A DNA stretch of 64,000 nt from Mixophyes australis (taxonomy: Eukaryota; Chordata; Amphibia; Anura; Limnodynastidae): contig JAVHZZ010000005.1 of NCBI GenBank assembly GCA_036250195.1, positions 180,713,448 through 180,777,447 on the forward strand. Reading direction: 5' to 3'. Positions within the stretch are counted from its first letter, which is position 1, and every line of letters starts with the position of its first letter. Position numbers and translations under genes: made by a program. This document shows positions 12,929 through 23,515 of the stretch, piece by piece. Below the pieces are notes generated by a model that saw only the letters and a list, made by a program, of their open reading frames with translations, was not told the origin of the DNA and did no database searches.

Positions 12929-13516
12929 TGTCACAAACTGCCTCCTGCAGCTCCTGTGTGTGTTTCCAGCCTGCAGTACTACTCTTCCACCAAAGGGACC
13001 AGTGTGGTACATGGGCTGCTCTTCTACCTGCCAGATTTAAGCTCATTACATCAGGGTGATTAGCACCTATCCCTTGCCTATAAAGACTGCCGTCCCCCAG
13101 CAATCTTTGCCAGTTCATCTGTTGCCTTGACCTCTGCTGTTCCTACAGTGTGTTATCCTTGATTTACTCTTTTTGACCTCAGCTTGTTGCTCCATTTTTG
13201 CACCGCCTCAAGTCACCCGTGACTCGGCTTATTGTGACTGCACCTGCTTCCCCCTGGTATCGTGGTGGACCGTATGGCTTTGATCCCTGGCTCGTTTGAC
13301 TCTTCTGTGTTACTGTGTCTGCAGTGTATTGTTCCCCTAGCAATCCAACTTCTACAGCCTGCAGCAGTTATTAAGTAATCCAGCATTCATGTCTGCCTCG
13401 TGTCTTCTGAGTCCTGACATCCGAGACTCCTCCGGTGCCTCGTGTCTCCTGAGTCCTGACACCTGTGACTCCTTCATTACGCTCTCTCAGTGGTCTTTAT
13501 ATTGATAATCCTGACA
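12929..13516 (+). repeat. 5' LTR of the 3.8-kb element
   Basis: 588 bp, TGTCACAAACTG to CCTGACA. It has a TATAAAGAC box near 13079 and direct CTCGTGTC(T/C)(T/C)CTGAGTCCTGACA repeats near the 3' end. The - strand Tc1 relic ends four bases before it. Confidence 0.8.
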
Positions 13517-14222
13517 GTATGAACTGGCCATAAAGTTAAGCCTGCAGTTTTCCACCCTTGTTTTGAGGATTCCCAGGGTATTGGTTTATTAACTCAGTAT
13601 TCAACATTCAGAGACTGGCTACTATTTCTTCTGAAATTCCCCTCTTCTAGATGCTCCAAGTGGACATTCTCCAACTCCGCTCTCAAATTTCTCAAGTCTC
13701 TTCTTTGCTAATTAAGGTGCACAAGTTCCCGTCTCCGTTCCAAGTACTTCTTGCTCCAATACAAGCTCTGGAGTGACAAATCCTTTTCCCAGGGAGAAAG
13801 TCATCACTGCAGTACATCCTCCAGAGACTGTACCTTGCAATAAGGTGGAATCAAGATATATTTGCTCAGAAATGGATTCACCCAGAAAACAACAAAATTT
13901 GTCTGCTGCTGAACAGCCCCTCTAATGTCTCTACAAAAATACAATTAACAAAGAACCATTCTGTAGCAAACTCCATTTTCACAGGTGCTCCATGCCCCCA
14001 CCTGACAAAAGAGGAGCGATGGCACAGAAGGACTAATAAATGTGTCAGTAATATAAACTTAAGAGACTGGCCTCTCAGCAGACCATGACAGCCTACTGAA
14101 CAGTGTTCTGTTTATTTCCCTCCTCATTCTGGATTTGTTTGCGCTTCACTTCTCATTTCCACACTACAGTCTGTTCTGCTCCCTGGGATGGGGCCTAGCT
14201 ACCAGTACCAGCCATCTGTCCT

Positions 14223-15600
14223 GTGGCTCTAGTTCCAGCCGCCTGTCCTGTGGCACCAGTTCCAGCCGCCTGTCCTGTGGTGCCAGTTCCAGCCGCCTGT
14301 CTCGAAACGCCCGTCTTTGCCACCAGTCCAGAGGTGCCAGTTCCGGCCGCTTGTCTCAAGGTGCCAGTTTCGGCCTCCAGTCCTGAGGTGCCAGTTCCAG
14401 CTGCCTGTCTTGAGCCGCCAGTCTCTGCCGCTAGTCCAGAAGTACCAGTTCCAGCTGCTTGTCTCGAGGTGCCAGTTACAGCTGCTTATCTCAAGATGCC
14501 AGCTCCTGTTGCCTGTCCAGAGGTGCCAGTCTCTGCCTCCAGTTCCATGGTGCCATCCAGTTCTGAAGTGCCAGCCTCTGTCTCCGGTTCTGAGTCTCCA
14601 GGCTCTGCCTGCAGTTCGGAGGTGCCATCCAGTACCGAGGTGTCATCTTCTGCCTCCAGCTCCGAGGTGTCAGCCTCTAGCACTGCTCCAGGGACAATGC
14701 CTGCTTCAGAAAGAGCGCTGCCCTTACAGTCCGCTCCAGATTGAGCACTGCCCTTACAGTCTGCTCCAATGGGGATGCTGCTCTTACAGTCTGCTCCAAT
14801 GGGGATGCTGCCCTTACAGTCTGCTCCAATGGGGATGCTGCTCTTACAGTCTGCTCCAGAGTGGGTGCTGCCCCTACAGCCTGCTCCAGAGAGGGTGCCA
14901 ACTGTCCAATCTGCTCCAGACACTTTGCCACCTAGTACAGTTCAGCCCGAGATGCCAAATAGCATGGTTCAGCCCGAGTTCCCACTCCATATGCTTCAAC
15001 CCGAGTTGCCATTCCATGCGGTTCAACTCAAGTTGCCACTCTATGTGGTTCAGCCTGAGTTACCAATTGGTGTTGTCTGCTCTGAGGCTTCTCACAGTGA
15101 TGTCTGCTCTGAGGCGTTTCACATTGCTGTCTGCTCTGAGGCTTCTCACAGTGCTGTCTGCTCTGAAGCTTTTCACAGTGCAGTCTGCTCTGAGGCTTCT
15201 CACAGTGCATTCTGCTCTGAGACTTCTCACAGTGCTGTCTGCTCTGAAGCTTCTCACAGTGCTGTCCCTTCCAAGTCGTGTGCCCAGTCTGGGCCTCCTT
15301 CCAAGTTGTCCGCCCAGTCCGGGCCGGCTCTTACCGTTCTATTCGGGGACCCTTGTTCTCAATCCGAATCCCCACCATCTACATTCGATGAGCACATAGG
15401 ACAATTTAGTGCACTTATAACATTTTGTATAACTTATTTTCCCTCTGTACCCGACCTCAAAAAAAGCAAGCGTTTTACCTGTTATCCATCTTCACAGGGA
15501 AAGCTCTGGAATGGGCAAGCCCCTTAATTGAAACCAAAGATCCCATCCTGTCTGATTTGCCGCTTTTTACTGATGCAGTAATCAAAAATTTGCTATAGCA
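14223..15600 (+). pseudogene. gag-like ORF with long Val/Pro/Ser repeat tract
   Basis: One frame is open from 14223 to 15527 except for a TGA at 14742-14744. The first part is built of VPVPAACLEVP-type 11-13-residue repeats. The middle has LQSAPMGML, then VVQPELP, then CSEASHSAV repeats. At the 3' end a capsid-like segment appears (FDEHIGQFSALITFCITYFPS), and after a frame change near 15465 a GKALEWASPLIE motif typical of Ty3/Sushi-type gag, ending at a stop near 15598. The repeats are tandem at the DNA level, so neighbouring frames are also long and open by composition. Broken by one stop and at least one frameshift. Confidence 0.7.
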
Positions 15601-15631
15601 CCTGCCAAATTCTACTCCCAGCGCTTCATCT

Positions 15632-15862
15632 ATGCCACTTTCTTTATCTCCGGCTACTCCAAATTTGAGGTTATCTTTTCCTTCACTCCATTTCCAACAA
15701 CCCTCTAAAAGACGTAAAAAGAGAAGTGCAAAGAAGAGAAGTGTGGCTTCGGGGTTCCTGCATCCCTTGGGCATGGTTCCCATCCCTTCTCTGCCCTTGG
15801 ATGAGGATTTCTCTGCTACATGTCCAATTCTGGACTATGACTCTTTTGACCATTTCTGGTAA
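15632..15862 (+). pseudogene. Short basic ORF at the end of the internal region
   Basis: 76 codons, with a Lys/Arg cluster (SKRRKKRSAKKRS) at residues 26-38 and an acidic, aromatic end. It lies between the gag stop and the polypurine tract. It may be the remnant of gag's nucleic-acid-binding tail or of deleted pol. I do not recognise a domain. Confidence 0.35.
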
Positions 15863-15886
15863 TTTGGGCGTCTGGAATCCGCCCTT

Positions 15887-15902
15887 AAAGGGGGGGGGGG
15901 GG
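15887..15902 (+). promoter_or_regulatory. Polypurine tract
   Basis: AAA followed by 13 G residues, four bases before the 3' LTR start: the expected plus-strand primer position of an LTR element. Confidence 0.8.
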
Positions 15903-15906
15903 TTAC

Positions 15907-16695
15907 TGTCACAATCTGCCTCCTGCAGCTCTTGTCTGCCAGGTACTATGTTGGACTTTTGCCTTTGTGTGTATCCAGCCTTCAGTACCACTGTTCCACC
16001 AAAGGGACCATTGTGGTATATGGACTTCTCTTATACCTGCCAGAGCTAAGCTCATTGCTTCAGGATTATTAGCACCTATCACTGGCCTATAGGGACTGCC
16101 TTCCCCCAGCAATCCTTGCCAGTTCATCTGTTGTCTTGGACTTTGGTGTTCGTCCAGTGTGTTATCCTTGATTGATCTTCTGGTTTTGACCTCAGCTTGT
16201 TCCTGCGTTTTTTGCACCACGTCCTGTGACTTCTGACTTGGCTTGTTGTGACTCCGAACCATTCTTTGTAAACTGTAGAGACTGTTGTGATGGAAAATTG
16301 AGTTTGATGGGAACAACAACTGAACCCTTATTACTCTGCATACTTTAATGTGTGGAGTGGCTGCCACACGATTCGCTGATTAGATGTGTGCAGTAATGAG
16401 CAGGTGTACCTAATAAATGCACAACATAAGCACCTCCTGTGACCCCTGCCTCGGCTTGTTGTGACTCCGCACTTGTTTCTCCCTGGTATAGTGAGGGACC
16501 GTCTGGCTTTGATCCCTGTCAACTTCTTCTACAGCCTGCAGCAGTTATCAAGCATCCGTGTCTGCAGTAGTCGCTGCCTCGTGTCTCCTGAGTCCTAACA
16601 CCCGTGACTCCTCTGGTGCCTCGTGTCTCCTGAGTCCTGACTCCCGTGACTCCTCTGGTGCCTTGTGCTTCTTGGCTTATCCAGGTATCCTGACA
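15907..16695 (+). repeat. 3' LTR carrying an internal Tc1/mariner fragment
   Basis: It begins TGTCACAATCTG and ends CCTGACA. It is longer than the 5' LTR mainly because of a ~180-bp block at 16254-16435. Similar text, a GTGAC...GGCTTGTTGTGACTCCG segment, lies on both sides of that block. Confidence 0.8.
16254..16435 (-). repeat. Tc1/mariner 5'-end fragment inside the 3' LTR
   Basis: Nearly identical to 12744-12920, the sequence just outside the 5' LTR. It shares long runs such as CTGAACCCTTATTACTCTGC and the AATAAATGCACAACATAAGC end. Confidence 0.85.
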
Positions 16696-16949
16696 ACCAT
16701 GATTTGATCTGCTTTCCAGCCTCAGAATCAGTCCTGTCACCCAGCCTCTCTGTACTGACTCCTTGAACTATATTATTGTCCATCCTCCTACTTTGTCTAA
16801 GTTTTTAGTACAAGGTTCTCAGAGGGCCACAAGCCTGGAACAGAACTAGAGTACTACTAAATCCTTAGGGAGTTAAAATATAATCCTGCCCATATTCGCC
16901 AAATATCACCCCAGTTAAGTGCGGACTCCATTGCATCATTTCTTCAGCA

Positions 16950-18740
16950 TCTCCACCTCCTTTCTTTGCACGTTGCTTGGCTTCTCCTTAATCTTCCCAG
17001 CAAGAGATTGAGGAATTTATTTGTCACCTCCCAGTAGACAAGGCACCTCGTCCAAATGGGTATACCAACAATTTTTTCATTACCTTTAAAACTAAGCTTG
17101 CCCCTATGTTGAACAAAATGTATAACAAAGTTGCTGGCAGAGGTAACTTTCCACAAGAGGTTTTAGAAGCTGAGATAATTACAAACCCCAAGCCTGACAA
17201 AGAATTATAATACAGACATCAAACGCTTCACCAAATTAACTGCAAATTGTCTAAATCTGCTCCTCCTGCATTTGATCCATCCAAACCAGGTAGGATTTGT
17301 ATTAGGATGTCAGGCATCTGATAACATGAGATGTATACTAAATATTGAAGATCTGCTTGCTGGAACCGGCTCGTTCTCATTGGATGCAGAAAAAGCCTTT
17401 GACAGGCTCAACTGACAATATATGTGTGAAGTACTCCTAAAATTCTACATCAGATGTGATATTCTGCATTCTATCTTGGCTCTCTACCAGGGGCCCTTGG
17501 TTAAAGTTTTCAGCAATGGATTTTTTTCTGCCCTCTTTCCCATTTCTAACGGTACTAGGCATGTATGTCCACTGTCTCCCTTCATGTTTGTTTTAGTCAT
17601 CAAACCACTTGACAACACAATTAGGACCTTTACTACATTCCCTGGTATCACCATTCAAACTACCTCACATAAATTGTGTTTATTCGCAGATAATGTAGTT
17701 CCCGTTTGTAACCAGTTTGGAGTAGCCCTATGTGATATTATATATTGCTATAATGCTCATCTTTTATAAGTTGAATGCCACTAAATCAGAAGTACTTCCA
17801 TGTTTTTTTCCCTATGCCTGGGTGAAAGATTCTCTAGACTATTTGGGAATTCATATACCCTCCTCCTACTGACTTTTTTTAGACTAACTTTACACCATTA
17901 CTTATACAACTCTCTAATTTGTCTAAGAACTGGCTTAACCACAAAGTCCCCTGTCTAGGCCACATTGCAGCTTTTAAAATGATGTTATTACCAACGTTAA
18001 TGTACATATTCCGTGCGATCCCCTATATCACTCCTAAATGGTTTATGGATAGATTTTCCAACATTATGGTTACCTACGTATGGAAATAAAAACACCCTCT
18101 TTTGGCTTATAAGATCATGACTCTCCCCAAATGCCGTGGTGGCTTGATGTTGCTCATTCTAACTCAATATCAGGAAACCTGTATTTTGGTACACCTTAGG
18201 GACTGGTTCCTCCCTCCTCTTTCTAAACCTTGGGATGATCTAGAAAAAGCTCTATACTCGGAATATGCTTTTGCAGACATTTTCTGGACACCCAAAGGTA
18301 TGATACCTATGCATCATTATAAGCTCTGTATCATGGATTCACTACGAATTTGGGATAAACTGACCATGTTTACAAAGGAACTTGTACTCCCTACCAGAAA
18401 ATCATCCCTCCAAGCTTTAACTAAATTATTCCATGATCCGAATCTTTACAATTGGTATCTGCCCTTCCACCTCTTACAAGAACAGTTTAGTGTACCATCT
18501 AATGATAAGTATAAATGGTTCCAAATCAAACATTGGGAGTCAGACATTTCAAAGATCCCTCATTCTTTGCGCTAATCACTGTATCTGGATCTCAACATCA
18601 GCTTGACTTCAGCTATCACTGGGTAGTGAATGCTCCATGTTGTTTTCTGGAGCTCTCTTTTAAAGCCATAAATGATCTTCTCAGGAGTTTCAGGACCCGC
18701 CTGATTGGTCCTTTTCTGTGTTTACCTTTTCACAGGTAAA
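16950..18740 (+). pseudogene. L1/Tx1-like LINE reverse transcriptase relic
   Basis: In broken frames the + strand gives L1-clade RT blocks in order: VDKAPRPNGYTNNFF near 17034 (family DKAPGPDGY), SLDAEKAFDRLN near 17380 (catalytic Asp region), NGTRHVCPLSPFMFVLVIKPL near 17550 and LCLFADNVVPV near 17675. The last has FADN where the active motif is FADD. The domain after RT continues at 18102-18575, with a PKCRGGLMLLILTQYQ motif near 18127. Several frameshifts and stops; dead. Confidence 0.85.
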
Positions 18741-19914
18741 CACACAAAGAGATAGCAGATGAGTCATTATTGATATAATTAGGGATAGGTATTGTTCTGT
18801 GGCTATAGAGCAGAGTTTATTTAAATATGAGAGATCAAAATCCAGACACATTGCACTTAAATACACAATGTAGTCCTCTGTAATTAAACAAAGAGCTCTA
18901 TCTGTAGACCTTTTCCCTATCTTCACACATGAGACTCCCTGGTATGATGCACATTCATACAGGAATAGTGGACAATAATCCTTTTGCTTAGACTGAAACA
19001 ATGGACTAGTCTGCAGGTATACACAAGATAGGAAAACCATGCTGCCAGACTTACTACCATTTAAAAAATACAGTATATAAAATTTTAAATGTGACTGACA
19101 AATATGGGGAACCAGGGGGCTAGAAAAAGTATATGTTTTTATAGACCACAGTTTGTGAGCAACAAGGTGCAGACTGGTTGAGGTGATATTAATACCTTGT
19201 TTCATCACAGCCTCCTTGTGAATCAATAGGCTACATTCTCAGTTGGGAATGGGGGGGATGTTGCCAAGAAAATAACTATATTCTGGAAAGAAAAGTGCAA
19301 AATATGATTAAACTAAGGTGGTGAGGGGATGTGGGAGGTGATATCTGTGTATCGTAGAAGGCTGAATTATGGAAAAGAGAAATAAGGGGCTGAGGCAAGT
19401 TGCCGTAATTTTAGATTTCATAAGCTCAGAAGAATATAGATTGCTTCTAAGAAATATGTTTGTCTCACCAGACTGCCATGTTGAAGACGGAATACAAGAG
19501 CGGGCATTAAATTAATAATGAGAGGACATCAGGATTGTCTTTATTACAACTGATGTTTTTGTGTGTAAGTACTTAAAATATAAGTACCAGGGATTAATCA
19601 GGAAACCTCTCCCTATAGATCCCTGATAATATTTCATCAGATAGATTCATGCAGATCACCAAAAAAATTTGATTATAGCAATGGAAATTATTGATTACAC
19701 AATAACAACAGTGGTAAATATATTAAAGCTCATCCCAGAAATTAATACATTCAATATATACAGAAATCAAAACGTAATCACTATAATTAACTAATCTTTT
19801 GGATGATATCAGAATAATTCTTCTTTATAAACCACTACTTGAATACCATTATACGATGTATGAAATCACTGGTCCTATACTGTCAAATAAGTATTCTTAC
19901 AATACATTAACAGA

Positions 19915-19975
<61 letters not shown>

Positions 19976-20333
19976 CTCTTGATTGGGCGTTGGTACACGT
20001 ATTGACAGTTGTGGTATTTAACTGTTGCAACACTGATGTATCCAGTATAATCAATGTATTGCATATCCTTGTGCAAATTCTTTAAAATACTATCATTGAC
20101 CAATATGTCTAGTGTAAAAAACTACAGTAAACAAAGAAGGTTTCCACTGTAAATACTGTTGCCACGTTAGATGCCTTTTGTCATATCCCTCTCCAAAGAA
20201 ATTATAAATCATATAATTTAAACCTCATCTTGTTTCTTTAAAAACAAGATGTTGTTGTTGAATCATAACATTTAACATTTCATAAATGACTGGCACAAAA
20301 GTCTGTGGAAAGATGTACATACCCTGACACTAT
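18741..20333. other. No recognisable gene; one TA microsatellite
   Basis: The only clear feature is a (TA)n run at about 19917-19970. A 178-codon - strand frame at 18690-19226 has no recognisable domain and overlaps the LINE end, so I do not call it. Confidence 0.5.
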
Positions 20334-20593
20334 GGGTCTGAGTCATTAAGGAAAGGAAATCAAAAAAAGAAGTAAATGTTCTCTGGGAAAAACCATGTTA
20401 TAATGTAAGGGGTTCAAATTAGTTTATTATTTTGCATTTAAGGAAATACTGGCTGCTTTTTCATGTAGCACACAAAGTCCCTATCCCAACTATAAATCTG
20501 ACCACATATTTTAAATTTACCTCCCCCTCCAAAGCAGCAGGTCAAAACGTACTCCTTTTTTTATGATATGCTCTCTTTAATGACTCAGGCCCT
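20334..20593. mobile_element. Palindromic MITE, diverged copy
   Basis: The ends GGGTCTGAGTCATTAAGG and TTTAATGACTCAGGCCC are inverted. Interior landmarks (AACCATGTTATAATG, TTTTTCATGTAGCACACAAA) match the better copies at 23183-23515 and 55772-55970. Confidence 0.75.
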
Positions 20594-20617
20594 ATATATT
20601 TATGTCTGCATTATCTT

Positions 20618-21790
20618 CAGTGCCGTCCCGAGGGGGACGGGTACTAATTACCCGGACCCAGACATGCCAGGGGGCCCGGCCCGGGCCCTCACTGCTGACT
20701 TTTGTTGTTTTTTTAATTTGTTTTGTTTTAACCTATAAAAAAAATATTTTTTTCTTGTGGGGGAAGGGGGTGGTGTGGCTCTGCTCCCTTTGTTGGTGAA
20801 GGGAGCAGGGTGTGTGAGGTAGGTGGTGGCTAATTAATGGGTGCTATTTTCTTTGTGGGGTAATATTGGGGGAATTTAATAGTGAGGACTATTAATTTAA
20901 GATGGGGTGGTTTGGGGGCTATTGAATGTGGGGTTGAGTTTGGGGAGAATGAGGTATCTTTATTAAATGTGACTGAGTTTTTTAATGGCAGTGATGGTTG
21001 CAGGAAATAGGTATATTTATTAAATGTAAATACTATTAATTTATTGCTGGGGCTGTTTGGAGGGAGGGAAATAGGTTTATTTATGAAATGGGAATACTAT
21101 TATTTTAATGTTGGGGCTGGTAGAAGGCCTAATGATTAATAGTGGGTGCTATTGATTTAATGCCAGGGCTAGTTGGAATTTTCTAAATGTACCATTTTTT
21201 TCCCCAAATAGGGCCCCCAACATTCCAGGACCCAGACAAGCCACAACTAAAGAAACCTGCAGCCACAGGTGGGGAAAGTGACAAGAACAGGTAGGTGAGA
21301 GCAGGACAGTCTGTCAAATATTCTGATTCTAGTGGGACAATCCCAATTTTTGGTGACTGTTCTGCCAAATGTAAGGGGCAGTCTGTGAACTCTTTATGTA
21401 CACACTGCATTTCTTTATATACTACACTATGGTGCTAAATGTCCTTTGTGGGCTTACCACACCCCCTCTGGTGGTTTGGTTACGCCTCTCTAGTGGCTGA
21501 CCACACTTCCCCTGTTGGGCCTCTACCATTGTATTCCCCCTTGTGAATGTGAATTGGGGGCACTTATGTGAGGCATAATATGGATTGGGGCATTTATGTG
21601 TGGCATAAAATGAATTGGGGGCATTACTGTGGTATAATATGAACTGGGGACTCTACTATATGGTATGTTTTGAATTGTGGGCAGGAGTATTTACCACAAT
21701 ATTAACTGGGTCTCTACAATGAAGACAAAACTAAGAGGCACTATGAGGTCACTGTCCCGCTGTCCTGAAAGTTAGGACTGCTGGGACATG
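20618..21790 (-). mobile_element. hAT-type repeat, antisense copy
   Basis: It begins CAGTGCCGTCCCGAGGGG and then GTACTAATTACCCGG, the inverted form of the right end of the copies at 29.86 and 39.60 kb. Farther in, 21208-21425 is the reverse complement of the block following 28254 and 30171 (CCACAGGTGGGGAAAGTGAC, GTACACACTGCAT). Diverged; the far end is not defined. Confidence 0.6.
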
Positions 21791-22354
21791 TGTCACACTC
21801 CGGCTAGTGGGCACTGCACACTTCTGTCAATGGTGTACAAAGCAATGCAGGTTTTTTTTCTGTAGTAGCTCCTTTCACCTGCTAGATTGTAAAGGCAAGT
21901 TTGCCTTTACAAGCCAGCGCTGCTTTAAATTTTAGCTGTAAACTCGCCGATTTCTGGCGACTTGAAAAAAACCGACCATGATATATTTACCCCCATGTGT
22001 CCATTGGGTGTCGTTTATTGCTTTGTCAATTTGTAGGTGATTAGACATGCAGCAGGGACCAAAGTCTTTCAGTGTTATTTATGCTAGAGATACAAAAACA
22101 ATAAGGAAAGTTAAAAAAAAAGTCTTACTTTTCATCCCTAGACTTTTTTTTAGTCATTACCACAAGCAGGTAGGTCATTGATTGCCATCACTGTTTTTCT
22201 ACATTTTATGTAATGCAGACATTGCTCAAAGCACTTAATGACCTTGGAATATCTAGACAGTGTGCAACATGACCTGCCTGCATTGAGAATGTATCTCTGT
22301 GCAATATATGGATGGAAAGACAGTGGTTATCACTGTGGAATATATGTCTGTCAA

Positions 22355-22747
22355 CAGTGCCGGATTAACCCAAGGTCTAACTGGGCTATAGCCCAGGGGC
22401 CTCGGGCATCCAGGGGGCCCTTCAAAGTCCTCAGCAGCATTATTGATCGGTCCGGGGGCGGGGGCGCCCCCAGCCCGATCAATGCTGCTGAGCACTGTCA
22501 CTGTAGTCCTCCGTCCCCGGCCCTCAGTGATCTGCTTACTGAGGAGATCTCGCGAGTGAACTCTCGCGAGATCTCCTCAGTAAGGAGCTTACAGCGCGCC
22601 GGGGACGGAGGACTACAGTGACAGGTAAGCGCTTGGGGGGGGCCCTCACGGGGTACGGGGGGGCGGCGGGTGGCTCACATTGGGGGTCTCACGGGGGAAT
22701 GGAGGCGCCCTTAGCCCAGGGGCCTTCATTCCCTTAATCCGGCCCTG
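22355..22747. mobile_element. hAT-type MITE, 393 bp, with perfect 8-bp duplication
   Basis: The termini are CAGTGCCGGATTAA and TTAATCCGGCCCTG, flanked by TCTGTCAA at both 22347-22354 and 22748-22755. The interior forms a long GC-rich hairpin: CACTGTAGTCCTCCGTCCCC near 22498 pairs with its complement near 22597, closed by CGCGAGATCTCC arms. Non-coding; recent enough to keep an exact duplication. Confidence 0.92.
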
Positions 22748-23182
22748 TCTGTCAATAGGGGCTTATTTCTGCATCTTTCTGCAATATACCAGCAAGCCAT
22801 CTGGGCAAATATTGCCAACAGTAATGAGTAACTTTGTTAAAAATATATATTGTTCAATGGGCTGGGTAAACAAAATTTTGTAATAGAGTTCTGCATGAAA
22901 TAATCCTGAGTATAATCATTTGAAGATACAATAAGGGACTCAATGTTGGGGATGGTATATCACTAACTGAGAAGTGTAATATTCAATATTGCAGCAAAAA
23001 TCACAACCAAATGCAGGCAGGGGCTGCCATTTTACTCAAATCCAATTGTTACTTATAAGGGTGAATTAAGTTTCATCAATCGTAATATTTATGTTTTAGT
23101 GATGCATTAATATAGCAGTAATTTTGTTTTAATTTTATTTTCAATAAACAGAAGTACCCTGCATCCGCACCACTAACATCAT

Positions 23183-23515
23183 GGGCCTGATTCATTAAGG
23201 AACTAAAATTTAAAAGTTTCTTATTTAAGTCTCCTGGACAAAACCATGTTACAATGCAAGGGGTGAAAATTAGATTTCTGTTTTGCACATAAGTTAAATA
23301 CTGACTGTTTTTTCATGTGGCACACAAATACTTGATAGCTTATTTGTACACTGAAATTTAAAGTTGATATTTGTGTGCTACATGAAAAAACAGTCAGTAT
23401 TTAACTTATGTGCAAAACAGAAAACTAATTTTCCCCCCTTGCATTGTAACATGGTTTTGTCCAGGAGACTTAAATAAGTAACTTCTTAATTTAAGTTCCT
23501 TAATGAATCAGGCCC
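23183..23515. mobile_element. Palindromic MITE, full length
   Basis: An almost perfect inverted repeat of 333 bp (GGGCCTGATTCATTAAGGAA ... TTCCTTAATGAATCAGGCCC) with its axis near 23340. Each arm holds a TTTTTCATGT(G/A)GCACACAAA block. Transcribed, it would fold into one long hairpin. Family assignment is open. Confidence 0.9.

Larger units (their letters stand above)
12929..16695 (+). mobile_element. Non-autonomous LTR retrotransposon, 3.8 kb
   Basis: A complete structure is visible: LTR 12929-13516, internal region, a 13-G polypurine tract, and a second LTR 15907-16695. Both LTRs begin TGTCACAA and end CCTGACA. The internal part encodes only a gag-like protein with a long repetitive tract. 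No protease, reverse transcriptase or integrase is present, so any movement would have needed enzymes from a related Ty3-type element. The flanking 5-mers GGTAG and ACCAT do not match. A second, antisense relative of its internal region lies at 50.1-51.2 kb. Confidence 0.85.

Noticed and set aside
14317..15399. 360-codon + strand ORF (QRCQF.../QSALRLLTV... repeats)
   Set aside because: It is an off-frame reading of the tandem DNA repeats in the gag-like gene. The frame starting at 14223 carries the capsid-like motifs.
18690..19226. 178-codon - strand ORF
   Set aside because: No recognisable domain, overlaps the end of the LINE relic in antisense, and codon use looks random.
19897..20103. ORF with an (IY)n stretch, and similar frames at 1363 and 7298
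   Set aside because: They arise from TA microsatellites.
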